Source of the DNA: Flavobacteriales bacterium
GTDB lineage: Bacteria > Bacteroidota > Bacteroidia > Flavobacteriales_F > PHOS-HE28
Direction of reading: 5' to 3'
NCBI GenBank assembly: GCA_016705955.1
Contig: JADJKO010000004.1
Location: 62,001-126,000 of the forward strand
DNA length: 64,000 nucleotides
Part shown: in pieces, positions 55,755 to 63,206 of the stretch
Layout: each line of letters starts with the position of its first letter
Position numbering within the stretch: the stretch's first letter is position 1
Translations under genes and position numbers: made by a program
The notes under the pieces: model-generated
What the model was told of the DNA's origin: nothing
Seen by the model: only the letters and a program-made list of their open reading frames with translations
The model's database searches: none

Positions 55755-57151
55755 TGTGGAAGTCCGATCGGATCGAAGGGATCCTCGTTCACATTCCATG
55801 GATGACGGTCCTCTGCCTTCTCATGTTCTTCGCCGTGCGCTTCGCGGATGAGCGCTTGTACGCGGATAGCGGCTACTACCTGCTGCGCACCATCAACGAA
55901 GGAAGCTTCCACATCGAGCATGGCCGCTGGGTGTTGGCCATCGCAGAAGCGCCAGCGTTGGTCGCATCATTGCTCGGCACGTCGATGGATGCCGTGATCG
56001 TCGTGTACTCGATCACGAACATCCTTTTCCTCGCACTTGGGATCGCGTACGCCCTATTCGTCCTGGAGGACCGACGTACTGCATTGTTGTTGGCGATGAT
56101 CCACGTGATCGGACTCGCGCATGGTTTGTTCTGTCCGGTCTTCGAACTCTATTACGGCGTTGCGCTGCTTGTGCTTTGCATCGCTACCGTGTGGAATACA
56201 CACGTTCGCTCCAAGTACCGCGCAGTCCTTTCCTTCCTCCTCTTCATCGGCGCGCTGAGCAGCCATCCGATGGTCTGGGCGCTCATCCTTGGTTCGTTGC
56301 TGCTGCTCAACCCATCACAGCGTCGATCGATCCTGCGTCCTGCGCTCGTCATCATGATCGCGTTCGCGGTGTTCCGCGGCTTCACCATGAGTGCGTATGA
56401 AGCCGGGCAACTCGCCTTCCTGCAACGGTTCGCGTTCCCCGCTCTGGTCGTCGGTCTCCTCGCACCCGATGTGCTGATGGAACAAGCCCGACGCATCATC
56501 CTGCACTATCCGGATGTGCTGGTCCTTTCCACCTTCTGCGTGGTGGTTCTTTGGTGGAACCGTCAACGTCGCGCGGCGATCATTCATCTGCTCGGTCTTT
56601 TCGCGTTGTACCTCGCGGTCGGGCTGTACCTCCCTGAACCCACGCACGACCGCTATCGCGAACAGGTGGACTTCGCCTTTACCGCGTGGACGTTCATTGT
56701 GATCCTCCTATCCGTATGGGAGATCACCGTCTGGCGACCGGCCTTGCTCACTGTGTTCGTTGCCTGTTTGGGTTTCCGGCTCGCGTACATCGGATCCATA
56801 GCGCCATCCTACTCCGCGCGCACCACGTGGGAAAAGGAATTGATCGCGGACGCACGCCACCAAGGGATGCACAAGGCCATCATCGATCCGATGAACACCG
56901 CGTTCGGCACCTTGGATGATCGCGTCGCGCCATACTGGAGCCTCGGCGTGGAAAGCCTGCTGCTCTCCGCGAAGGATGGTCCGGAGCGCGCCGTATCCAT
57001 CATCACCACGGACGACCTTCAATGTCCCGGGGTACCGGAGAACTTGGATAAGGTGGTGATGCGGTGTTGGGATGTGTTGGATCCCGAAGCGTTGAGTGCG
57101 CGGTACTTCCAGCTGGGATCCGGGTCGTATTTCCGCCTTCCGGAAAGGTGA
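55754..57151 (+). CDS. Multi-pass membrane protein, GT-C-like (tandem paralogue 2)
   Basis: 465 residues, colinear paralogue of the preceding gene: RFADERLYADSGYYLLRTIN, HVIGLAHGLFCPVFELYYG, EPTHDRYREQVDFAFTAW, SLGVESLLLSAKDGPERAVS. Around 40-50% identity by eye. The start shares one base with the previous stop (TAATG), so translation is coupled, and the two may form a heterodimer. Function unknown; a role in envelope glycan synthesis is only a guess. Confidence 0.7.
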   Translation: MWKSDRIEGILVHIPWMTVLCLLMFFAVRFADERLYADSGYYLLRTINEGSFHIEHGRWVLAIAEAPALVASLLGTSMDAVIVVYSITNILFLALGIAYALFVLEDRRTALLLAMIHVIGLAHGLFCPVFELYYGVALLVLCIATVWNTHVRSKYRAVLSFLLFIGALSSHPMVWALILGSLLLLNPSQRRSILRPALVIMIAFAVFRGFTMSAYEAGQLAFLQRFAFPALVVGLLAPDVLMEQARRIILHYPDVLVLSTFCVVVLWWNRQRRAAIIHLLGLFALYLAVGLYLPEPTHDRYREQVDFAFTAWTFIVILLSVWEITVWRPALLTVFVACLGFRLAYIGSIAPSYSARTTWEKELIADARHQGMHKAIIDPMNTAFGTLDDRVAPYWSLGVESLLLSAKDGPERAVSIITTDDLQCPGVPENLDKVVMRCWDVLDPEALSARYFQLGSGSYFRLPER

Positions 57152-57188
57152 TCGGGTATTCCTCCGGTGATGGCATCCTATCCTACCT

Positions 57189-57220
57189 ATTGGTATAGTA
57201 CCATATGGTACCATACCAAT
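57189..57220. repeat. 32-bp near-perfect AT-rich palindrome
   Basis: ATTGGTATAGTACCAT followed by its reverse complement with one mismatch (ATGGTACCATACCAAT), and another GTACCATGG just after. It is markedly AT-rich for this genome and lies between convergent genes. It could be an operator, a protein-binding site or the scar of a mobile element. The rest of 57152-57389 holds only the ATPase remnant. Confidence 0.75.
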
Positions 57221-57257
57221 GAGTACCATGGCAGAGTGCAGCACCGGCCAGCGCATG

Positions 57258-57400
57258 CATGTACCAAAAGCAAAGACCTGATCGAACGGACCTCGGATGG
57301 ATGGGCCTTCCTCGACCCGGGCTTCGCGCTGTGGTTCGAGCGGGAGTATCTGGGAGACCGGTGCGTCCTGTGGCACTGTGATCAGTCCTTCACCAGATGA
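57258..57400 (+). pseudogene. C-terminal remnant of an AAA-type ATPase
   Basis: The frame ending at 57400 encodes DLIERTSDGWAFLDPGFALW and FEREYLG, which looks like the winged-helix C-terminus of archaeal-type AAA ATPases (pattern: hydrophobic-x-DPxFALWLxR). No start, Walker motifs or upstream domain remain. It overlaps the end of the convergent methyltransferase gene by 11 bp. Confidence 0.45.
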
Positions 57401-57815
57401 AGGGAACCAACCGCGCCACGCCCTTCATCCGCTGCGGATAGTCCGGATGCTTCGCCGTGAGGAGCATTTCCTCGTGATGGACTTTGATCACCAGTACCAC
57501 CGCGCAAACGCCAAGTGCGACCCATCGCCAAGTGCTCGGCGCGCCGAACGATACGGCCACTCCGCATAGCAGCACGGCTGCGTACATGGGATGGCGGATG
57601 AAGCGATAGATACCACGCTGTGAAAGGGTGTTGCCCTGGCGCGGATCCGGCATGTACGTCAAATTGTTGCCGCCCAACGAAACCGCCGCCCACGCCAATA
57701 CGACCAGGCCAAGTGCGAAGAACCCCCATGCCCACCAGGGTAGTTGCCAGCCACCACCAAGGAGCAGGACGGCGATGGAAGCGAATTGGGCGAGGACGAG
57801 AAGTGCTGATCGCAT
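57390..57815 (-). CDS. Isoprenylcysteine carboxyl methyltransferase (ICMT)-like membrane protein
   Basis: 141 residues with four membrane helices. The family signature GIYRFIRHPMYAAVLL and the C-terminal HHEEMLLTAKHPDYPQRMKG are present. Bacterial members methylate small lipophilic or thiol substrates using S-adenosylmethionine; the substrate here is unknown. It ends the minus-strand transcript that begins with pdhA and starts 6 bp after pdhC, so it may be part of that operon. Confidence 0.8.
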   Translation of the reverse strand: MRSALLVLAQFASIAVLLLGGGWQLPWWAWGFFALGLVVLAWAAVSLGGNNLTYMPDPRQGNTLSQRGIYRFIRHPMYAAVLLCGVAVSFGAPSTWRWVALGVCAVVLVIKVHHEEMLLTAKHPDYPQRMKGVARLVPFIW

Positions 57816-57821
57816 GCGCGA

Positions 57822-59114
57822 TCAGATCGCCCCAGCGCCCAACAACAACGCAGGCTCTTCCAGCAGTTGTTTGAAGGTGTTGAGGAAGGCCGCACCGGTA
57901 ACGCCATCCACCACGCGGTGGTCGCAGCTCAGGGTCACCTTCATGGTGTGGCCGGGCACGATGGCGCCGTTCTTCACCACGGGCTTTTCCATGATGCCGC
58001 CGATGGCCATGATGCACGCATCGGGCGGGTTGATGATGGCGGTGAATTCCTCGATGCCGAACATGCCGAGGTTGGAGATGGTGAAGGTGTTGCCTTCCCA
58101 ATCCGCAGGTTGCAGTTTCTTGTCCTTGGCCTTCTTCGCATAGTCGCGCACCTCAGCGCCGATGGTGCGCAATGGTTTGGTGTCCGCGAAACGGACCACG
58201 GGTACGAGCAGGCCCTCCTCCACGGCAACGGCCACGCCGATGTGGACGTGCTGATTGTAGCGGATGCGATCGCCGAGCCAACTGCTGTTCACCTTGGGGT
58301 GCTGCTTCAGCGCGACAGCGACGCCTTTCACCACGAGATCATTGAACGAGATCTTGTCCGGTGCGATCTGCTTGTTGATCGCTTCGCGCACGTTCATAGC
58401 CCGCTCCATGTCGATCTCCAAGGTGAGGTAGAAGTGCGGCGCGCTGAACTTGCTCTCCGCCAAGCGACGTGCAATGGTCTTGCGCATCTGGCTCACGGCG
58501 ACTTCCTGGAAGCCTTCCACCTGGGGCGCGAACAAGCCGCTGGGCGCACCACCGGACCCGCCACCGGTGAAGTTCTCGATATCGCTCTTCGTCACACGGC
58601 CATCCGGGCCGCTGCCACGCACGCGACTGATGTCGATGCCTTTCTCTTCTGCTAAGTGTTTCGCGAGTGGGCTCGCTTTCACACGACCGTTGGAATGCGA
58701 AGGAGCAGGGGAAGAAGGCGCAGGAGCAAGGGCAGGGGCAACCGTTCTCGGCGTTGACGGTGACGCGACCTGCGTGGGCTGCGGAGCCGTGGTACTTGCC
58801 ACCTGTTCCTGCGCCTGCGCCTGTGCCTTAGGCTTCGCGGCAGCCGCGCTTGCGAGCAGCGCAGTGATGTCCTCTCCTTCCTTCCCGAGAACGGCAAGCA
58901 CGCTATCCACCGCCGCGGTCTTCCCTTTCTCCACACCAATGTGCAAGAGCACACCATCCGTGAAGCTCTCGAACTCCATGGTGGCCTTGTCGGTCTCGAT
59001 CTCGGCGAGCACGTCGCCGCTCTTCACCATATCACCGACCTTCTTGTGCCATGCGGCCACCACCCCTTCGGTCATGGTGTCGCTGAGCTTGGGCATGCGT
59101 ACGATCTCTGCCAT
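57822..59114 (-). CDS. pdhC: Pyruvate dehydrogenase complex E2, dihydrolipoamide acetyltransferase
   Basis: 430 residues: one lipoyl domain (about 1-78, lipoylated Lys in EIETDKATMEFES), Ala/Pro-rich linker, peripheral subunit-binding domain (SPLAKHLAEEKGIDISRVRG, about 145-180), linker, and the catalytic acetyltransferase domain (about 205-430) ending with the active-site SCDHRVVDGVTGA. It passes acetyl groups to CoA and forms the complex core. Same strand as pdhA, separated from it by a lipoprotein gene. Confidence 0.94.
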   Translation of the reverse strand: MAEIVRMPKLSDTMTEGVVAAWHKKVGDMVKSGDVLAEIETDKATMEFESFTDGVLLHIGVEKGKTAAVDSVLAVLGKEGEDITALLASAAAAKPKAQAQAQEQVASTTAPQPTQVASPSTPRTVAPALAPAPSSPAPSHSNGRVKASPLAKHLAEEKGIDISRVRGSGPDGRVTKSDIENFTGGGSGGAPSGLFAPQVEGFQEVAVSQMRKTIARRLAESKFSAPHFYLTLEIDMERAMNVREAINKQIAPDKISFNDLVVKGVAVALKQHPKVNSSWLGDRIRYNQHVHIGVAVAVEEGLLVPVVRFADTKPLRTIGAEVRDYAKKAKDKKLQPADWEGNTFTISNLGMFGIEEFTAIINPPDACIMAIGGIMEKPVVKNGAIVPGHTMKVTLSCDHRVVDGVTGAAFLNTFKQLLEEPALLLGAGAI

Positions 59115-59128
59115 GTACTATCAACTAA

Positions 59129-59578
59129 TCATTGTTTCGCTCCACTGAACTGGGAATGGCTTCCATCTCCGAATTCGCCGTTGGTCCACCGTTCCCATTC
59201 CAAACGCAACGTGTCATTCGAGAAATAGAATCGACCATAATGTGATGTCACTCCACCATGATGATTGTATATAGTGCTATCCTCATTCAATGTGAATGAC
59301 TCACCACCTGCTCGGAAGTAGTCAGGGTCTATCGGCAGGATTGTATCCGGATAGACTGTGATGAACATTGTGTCCGTAAACGAGTGCGCCCCCCCGGGTG
59401 GTGGATACGCCCACCACGAACCTGAGTGAAATACGCCATAGTACGGCCCAACCACATCTGCTACACAAATTGATGAAGCCACCGCAGGAGTCACCGGAAG
59501 TTTGGGCTCATCCTCTTTAGCACAGGAAAAGGCAAGCACGCAGAACAGTGCAACGGAGATCAAGTGGCGTCTAGTCAC
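59129..59578 (-). CDS. Putative lipoprotein encoded between pdhA and pdhC
   Basis: 149 residues from GTG 59578, which overlaps the pdhA stop by 8 bp. The alternative ATG at 59629 lies inside pdhA and adds 17 residues before the signal. The lipobox is LISVALFCVLAFSC followed by AKEDEP. The mature part is small and beta-rich (YYGVFHSGSWW, SHYGRFYFSNDTLRLEWERW) and matches no family I know. The gene is visibly more AT-rich than its pdh neighbours, so it was probably inserted into the operon. Confidence 0.6.
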   Translation of the reverse strand: MTRRHLISVALFCVLAFSCAKEDEPKLPVTPAVASSICVADVVGPYYGVFHSGSWWAYPPPGGAHSFTDTMFITVYPDTILPIDPDYFRAGGESFTLNEDSTIYNHHGGVTSHYGRFYFSNDTLRLEWERWTNGEFGDGSHSQFSGAKQ

Positions 59579-60611
59579 GCTCGTAAGGGTAATCCGGTTC
59601 GCGGTACACGTCGTTGTACAATTCCTCATCGGCAGGTGAAGGACTCTGCTCCGCGAAGGTCACGGCCTCCTCCACTTGCTTGCGCACTGCCGCGTCCATC
59701 GCATCCAACTCGGCTTCGGTGGCCCACTTCTTCTCGAGCAAGGTGGCGCGCACGCCTTCGATCGGATCCTGCTTCTTGTAGCCCTCCACTTCCTCCTTGG
59801 TGCGGTACTTCTGCGGGTCGCTCATGCTGTGCCCTTTGTACCGGTAGGTCTTGATGTCGAGCAGGTACGGGCCGTTGCCCGCGCGCACATGCTCACAGGC
59901 CATGGCAATGGCATTATGTACATCCTCGCAGCGCATGCCGTTCACACCCAGACCGGGCATGTCGTAGCTCTCTCCAAGCGTGCTCAGGTCGTGGACGTTG
60001 CTGGTGCGCAGCACGCTGGTGCCCATCGCGTAATTGTTGTTCTCAATGATGAAGATCACCGGCAACTTCCACGTCATGGCCATGTTGAAGGTTTCGTGCA
60101 GGATCCCCTGGCGGACCGCGCCATCCCCCATCATGCAGAGCGTCACATGGTCCTCACCGCGGTACTTGTCGGCGAAAGCGATGCCCGCTCCGAGGCCGAT
60201 CTGCCCGCCGACGATCCCGTGGCCGCCGAAGAGGTTGCGCTTCTTATCGAAGAAGTGCATGCTGCCACCCTTGCCCTTGCTGGTGCCGGTGGTCTTGCCG
60301 TAGAGTTCGGCCATCACGTTCTTGGGCGGAGTGCCTAGGACCAAGGGATGCGCGTGATCCCGATAGCCGGTGATCACCTTGTCGCCTTTGCGAATTGCGG
60401 TGATCATACCCGCGAGGATGGCTTCCTGCCCGATGTAGAGGTGGCAGAACCCACCGAACTTCTGCATGGTGTACAACTGGCCGGTCTTCTCCTCGAAGCG
60501 GCGCATGAGGATCATCTCGGAGAACCAGCGGAGGTAGGTCTCCTTGCCGAAGCCGGATGTATCCGCTTTGGAACTCGGGGTGGCCTTCGCTGATGAGGTC
60601 TTTGTGGTCAT
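59571..60611 (-). CDS. pdhA: Pyruvate dehydrogenase E1 component alpha subunit
   Basis: 346 residues. Thiamine-diphosphate site GDGAVRQGILHETFNMAMTW (GDG-x25-N motif), active-site region GYRDHAHPLVLG, and the phosphorylation-loop-like YKGHSMSDPQKYRTKEE. Starts decarboxylation of pyruvate with the beta subunit PdhB, whose gene is not in this window. The promoter is at 60650-60657. The N-terminal ~25 residues are Ser/Ala/Thr-rich and variable. Confidence 0.95.
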   Translation of the reverse strand: MTTKTSSAKATPSSKADTSGFGKETYLRWFSEMILMRRFEEKTGQLYTMQKFGGFCHLYIGQEAILAGMITAIRKGDKVITGYRDHAHPLVLGTPPKNVMAELYGKTTGTSKGKGGSMHFFDKKRNLFGGHGIVGGQIGLGAGIAFADKYRGEDHVTLCMMGDGAVRQGILHETFNMAMTWKLPVIFIIENNNYAMGTSVLRTSNVHDLSTLGESYDMPGLGVNGMRCEDVHNAIAMACEHVRAGNGPYLLDIKTYRYKGHSMSDPQKYRTKEEVEGYKKQDPIEGVRATLLEKKWATEAELDAMDAAVRKQVEEAVTFAEQSPSPADEELYNDVYREPDYPYERD

Positions 60612-60649
60612 TCGCGTGGGAACGGATCGCCCGTTGGACAGTATGCGGA

Positions 60650-60657
60650 CAAATATA
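60650..60657 (-). promoter_or_regulatory. -7 promoter element of pdhA operon
   Basis: TATATTTG on the minus strand, an exact TAnnTTTG match, 38 bp upstream of the pdhA start, giving a leader of about 30 nt. No clear TTG was found at the -33 position. Confidence 0.55.
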
Positions 60658-60683
60658 ACCGAGGCCTCTGCGGCGATCGGTGA

Positions 60684-61172
60684 TCAGCGCTTGAGGAAGG
60701 AGCGGTCGAAATAGAGTGGCAACAGGTTGCTGGCTGTGGCGATCTCGTACACCGCGCCATTCTCCACGCCCAGCAACAGGCGCAATGGTCGCTTGTTCTG
60801 TCGGCCTTCCTGTTCCAGCAACGCTTGTCGGCAAATGCCGCATGGCGAGACCGGCACATCGGACTTGATGTCGATGACCACCACGGCCATCACATCCACG
60901 GTCCCTTTCGGGTGTTGGGACATGGCCGCGTGCAAGGCCGTTCGTTCGGCGCAGATACCGGCCGGATAGGAAGCATTCTCCTGGTTGTTGCCGGTGAAGA
61001 GCGCGCCGTCGGACATCCGCAACGCCGCACCTACATGGAAGTCGGAATACTCAGCGTAGGCTCTTCCGGCCGCTTCGCGCGCTTGGATCAGCAATTCCTG
61101 ATCGGCTGCGCACAGATCCTGCCAACCGGCGTGGCGCTGAAAGCTGAATGTGAATGGTTCGTACGAGGACAT
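60684..61172 (-). CDS. cdd: Cytidine deaminase
   Basis: 162 residues from ATG 61172 (MSSYEPFTFSFQRHAGW); an upstream ATG at 61208 adds 12 residues. Zinc site: HVGAAL, CAERTALHAA (Cys plus catalytic Glu) and PCGICRQAL, the homotetrameric Cdd pattern. Deaminates cytidine and deoxycytidine in pyrimidine salvage. It lies upstream of pdhA on the same strand, 72 bp away, but pdhA has its own promoter. Confidence 0.93.
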   Translation of the reverse strand: MSSYEPFTFSFQRHAGWQDLCAADQELLIQAREAAGRAYAEYSDFHVGAALRMSDGALFTGNNQENASYPAGICAERTALHAAMSQHPKGTVDVMAVVVIDIKSDVPVSPCGICRQALLEQEGRQNKRPLRLLLGVENGAVYEIATASNLLPLYFDRSFLKR

Positions 61173-61242
61173 CGCTGCGCGAAAAGGAGGTCGAAAGTAC
61201 AGCGCCACAGGGCTTCCGATCAGCCCACCGGACCGCGATGGT

Positions 61243-61250
61243 TAGTTTTG
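61243..61250 (+). promoter_or_regulatory. -7 promoter element of the VTC-DUF4956 pair
   Basis: TAGTTTTG, an exact match to TAnnTTTG, 18 nt before the GTG start at 61269. No convincing -33 TTG. Confidence 0.45.
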
Positions 61251-61268
61251 GCGTCCGCTCCTTTCACC

Positions 61269-62018
61269 GTGGAACAGCACCGTAACGCGATCGAGGCCTT
61301 CGAGCCGATCACACTTTCCGAAATGGATGGTGTGAAGTTGCAGGACCGTGTGGACACGAAGTATGTGCTCCCCGTCGCGGACCTGCCCGCTCTCTTCGAC
61401 GCCATGTGCGCGCACTACCGGATCCTGGAAGTGGGGGGCGTGCGGGGAACGGCCTACCGCAGTTTGTACTTCGACACGGTCGATCACAAGCACTACCAGG
61501 ACCACCATAACCAGCGGACCTTCCGGAGCAAAGTGCGCTTTCGCGAATACGTCGGTAGCGACCTGATCTATTTGGAAGTGAAGCGCAAGACCGGTCGTGG
61601 CAGAACGGACAAGGTGCGCATGCGCGTGGATGCGATCCCGACCGAACTCAACGCGGAACAGAAGCAATTCGTGAACGAGGCCCAAGGCCGCGATGAGGTA
61701 TTGGTCCCTTCGCTCTGGAACCATTTCGAACGGTTCACCTTCGTGGGCAAGCACACGCCCGAGCGCCTCACCATGGACATGGACCTGCGGTACACCGACC
61801 CGAATGGCGAGGGGGAACTCAGTGGTATCGTGGTCGCCGAGTTGAAGCAATCACGCGCCGATCGTACTTCACCCTTCATGGAACTCATGCGATCCATGGG
61901 GCATCGTCCGAAGGGTATGAGCAAGTATTGCATCGGCATGCTCATCTTGCACCGCCCTGTGAAGTACAATGCTTTCAAGAATGTGATGCGCATGCTGGAC
62001 CGGATCCGCGCCGCCTGA
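61269..62018 (+). CDS. VTC-domain (polyphosphate polymerase-type) protein
   Basis: 249 residues from GTG 61269; the frame is open further upstream but overlaps cdd, and an ATG at 61323 would lose the first strand. A VTC/triphosphate-tunnel fold with LQDRVDTKYVLPVADL, YRSLYFDTVDHKHYQDHHN, RSKVRFREYVGSDLIYLEVK and RPKGMSKYCIGM: basic residues lining the tunnel. Eukaryotic VTC4 makes polyphosphate; bacterial members next to DUF4956 genes are poorly characterised. 21 bp upstream of the DUF4956 gene. Confidence 0.85.
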   Translation: MEQHRNAIEAFEPITLSEMDGVKLQDRVDTKYVLPVADLPALFDAMCAHYRILEVGGVRGTAYRSLYFDTVDHKHYQDHHNQRTFRSKVRFREYVGSDLIYLEVKRKTGRGRTDKVRMRVDAIPTELNAEQKQFVNEAQGRDEVLVPSLWNHFERFTFVGKHTPERLTMDMDLRYTDPNGEGELSGIVVAELKQSRADRTSPFMELMRSMGHRPKGMSKYCIGMLILHRPVKYNAFKNVMRMLDRIRAA

Positions 62019-62039
62019 ACTGATGGAACCCCGTAACGA

Positions 62040-62687
62040 ATGAAGATCTTCGGAATGCCCCTCTTCCACAGCGACATGTGGGAGCTTCTGTTCAAGTTCG
62101 GTGTGAACACGTTCATGGTCTTCGTGCTCATCCGCTTGATCTACTATCCCATCCACCGGAAGAAGGACTACCTCTTCACCTACTTCATCTTCAACATCCT
62201 CATCTTCTTCCTGTGCGTGCTGCTGAACAGCGTGAAGTTGAGCATCGGCTTCGCCTTCGGCCTCTTCGCCATTTTCGGCGTACTGCGCTATCGCACGGAG
62301 CAGATCAGCATCAAGGACATGACCTATCTGTTCGCGGTGATCAGCATCGCGGTGATCAACGCACTGGCCAGCAAGAAGGTGAGCATCGCCGAACTGCTCT
62401 TCACTGACGGGATGATCCTGTCGCTCACATACGCTCTGGAGCACTTGTGGCTAACCCGTCACGAGGCCATGCGGCAACTCATCTATGAACGTATCGACCT
62501 GATCAAACCGGAGAATCGCAAGCAGCTCTACGAGGATCTGCACAACCGTCTCGGAGTGACGGTTTCGCGCATCGAGATCGGCAAGATCGACCTGCTCCGC
62601 GACACGGCCCAGTTGCGCGTGTTCTACTACGATGATGAACAAAGCCATGCGTCCTTCACGGAGATGCCACGGGACGATGGCGATTGA
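62040..62687 (+). CDS. DUF4956 membrane protein
   Basis: 215 residues with four membrane helices in the first ~130 residues (FGVNTFMVFVLIRLIYYPIH, FTYFIFNILIFFLCVLLNSV, FAFGLFAIFGVLRYRTEQIS), then a cytoplasmic alpha/beta domain. The LRYRTEQISIKDMTYLF block is the DUF4956 hallmark. These proteins commonly accompany VTC-domain genes, as here, and may form the membrane partner of a polyphosphate-related system (inference). Confidence 0.87.
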   Translation: MKIFGMPLFHSDMWELLFKFGVNTFMVFVLIRLIYYPIHRKKDYLFTYFIFNILIFFLCVLLNSVKLSIGFAFGLFAIFGVLRYRTEQISIKDMTYLFAVISIAVINALASKKVSIAELLFTDGMILSLTYALEHLWLTRHEAMRQLIYERIDLIKPENRKQLYEDLHNRLGVTVSRIEIGKIDLLRDTAQLRVFYYDDEQSHASFTEMPRDDGD

Positions 62688-62705
62688 TCGCTGCGCGTTC
62701 GCGTC

Positions 62706-63206
62706 CTACGGGTTCCGGTACACGAGCGCGACCGCATAAGCGCACGCCCCTTCCTCCCGGCCGACGAAGCCCATGCGTTCATTGGTCGTGGCTTTGATGC
62801 CCACAGCATCCTCACCGACGCCCAAAAGCGGTGCGATCACCTTGCGCATGGCGGGCACATGCGGCATGATCCTGGGCAGCTCCATCACGAGTGTGCAATC
62901 CACGTTGCCGACGTGCCAGCCCTTCTCCTGCACCAGTAGAACTACAGCTTCAAGCAAGCGCTTGCTATCCGCCCCCTTCCACTTCGGATCCGTATCCGGG
63001 AAGTGCATACCGATATCGCCAAGGCCAAGCGCGCCAAGCAATGCATCGCAGATCGCGTGAAGCAGGACATCCGCATCGCTGTGCCCATCAAGACCGGTCG
63101 GATGTTCGATCCGAATACCGCCCAGCCACAACGCGCGGCCTTTCTTGAACTGATGGGTATCATAGCCGAACCCGACGCGAACGGACGGTCCCGGAGAGTT
63201 CATCAC
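62706..63206 (-). CDS. ispF: 2-C-methyl-D-erythritol 2,4-cyclodiphosphate synthase
   Basis: 166 residues. Metal and substrate motifs: GFGYDTHQF (Asp-x-His), HSDADVLLHAICDALLGALG, DIGMHFPDTDPKW and KATTNERMGFVGREEG. It closes the cyclodiphosphate ring in the non-mevalonate isoprenoid pathway, showing that this organism uses the MEP route. Its start overlaps the porV stop by 4 bp. Confidence 0.95.
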   Translation of the reverse strand: MMNSPGPSVRVGFGYDTHQFKKGRALWLGGIRIEHPTGLDGHSDADVLLHAICDALLGALGLGDIGMHFPDTDPKWKGADSKRLLEAVVLLVQEKGWHVGNVDCTLVMELPRIMPHVPAMRKVIAPLLGVGEDAVGIKATTNERMGFVGREEGACAYAVALVYRNP

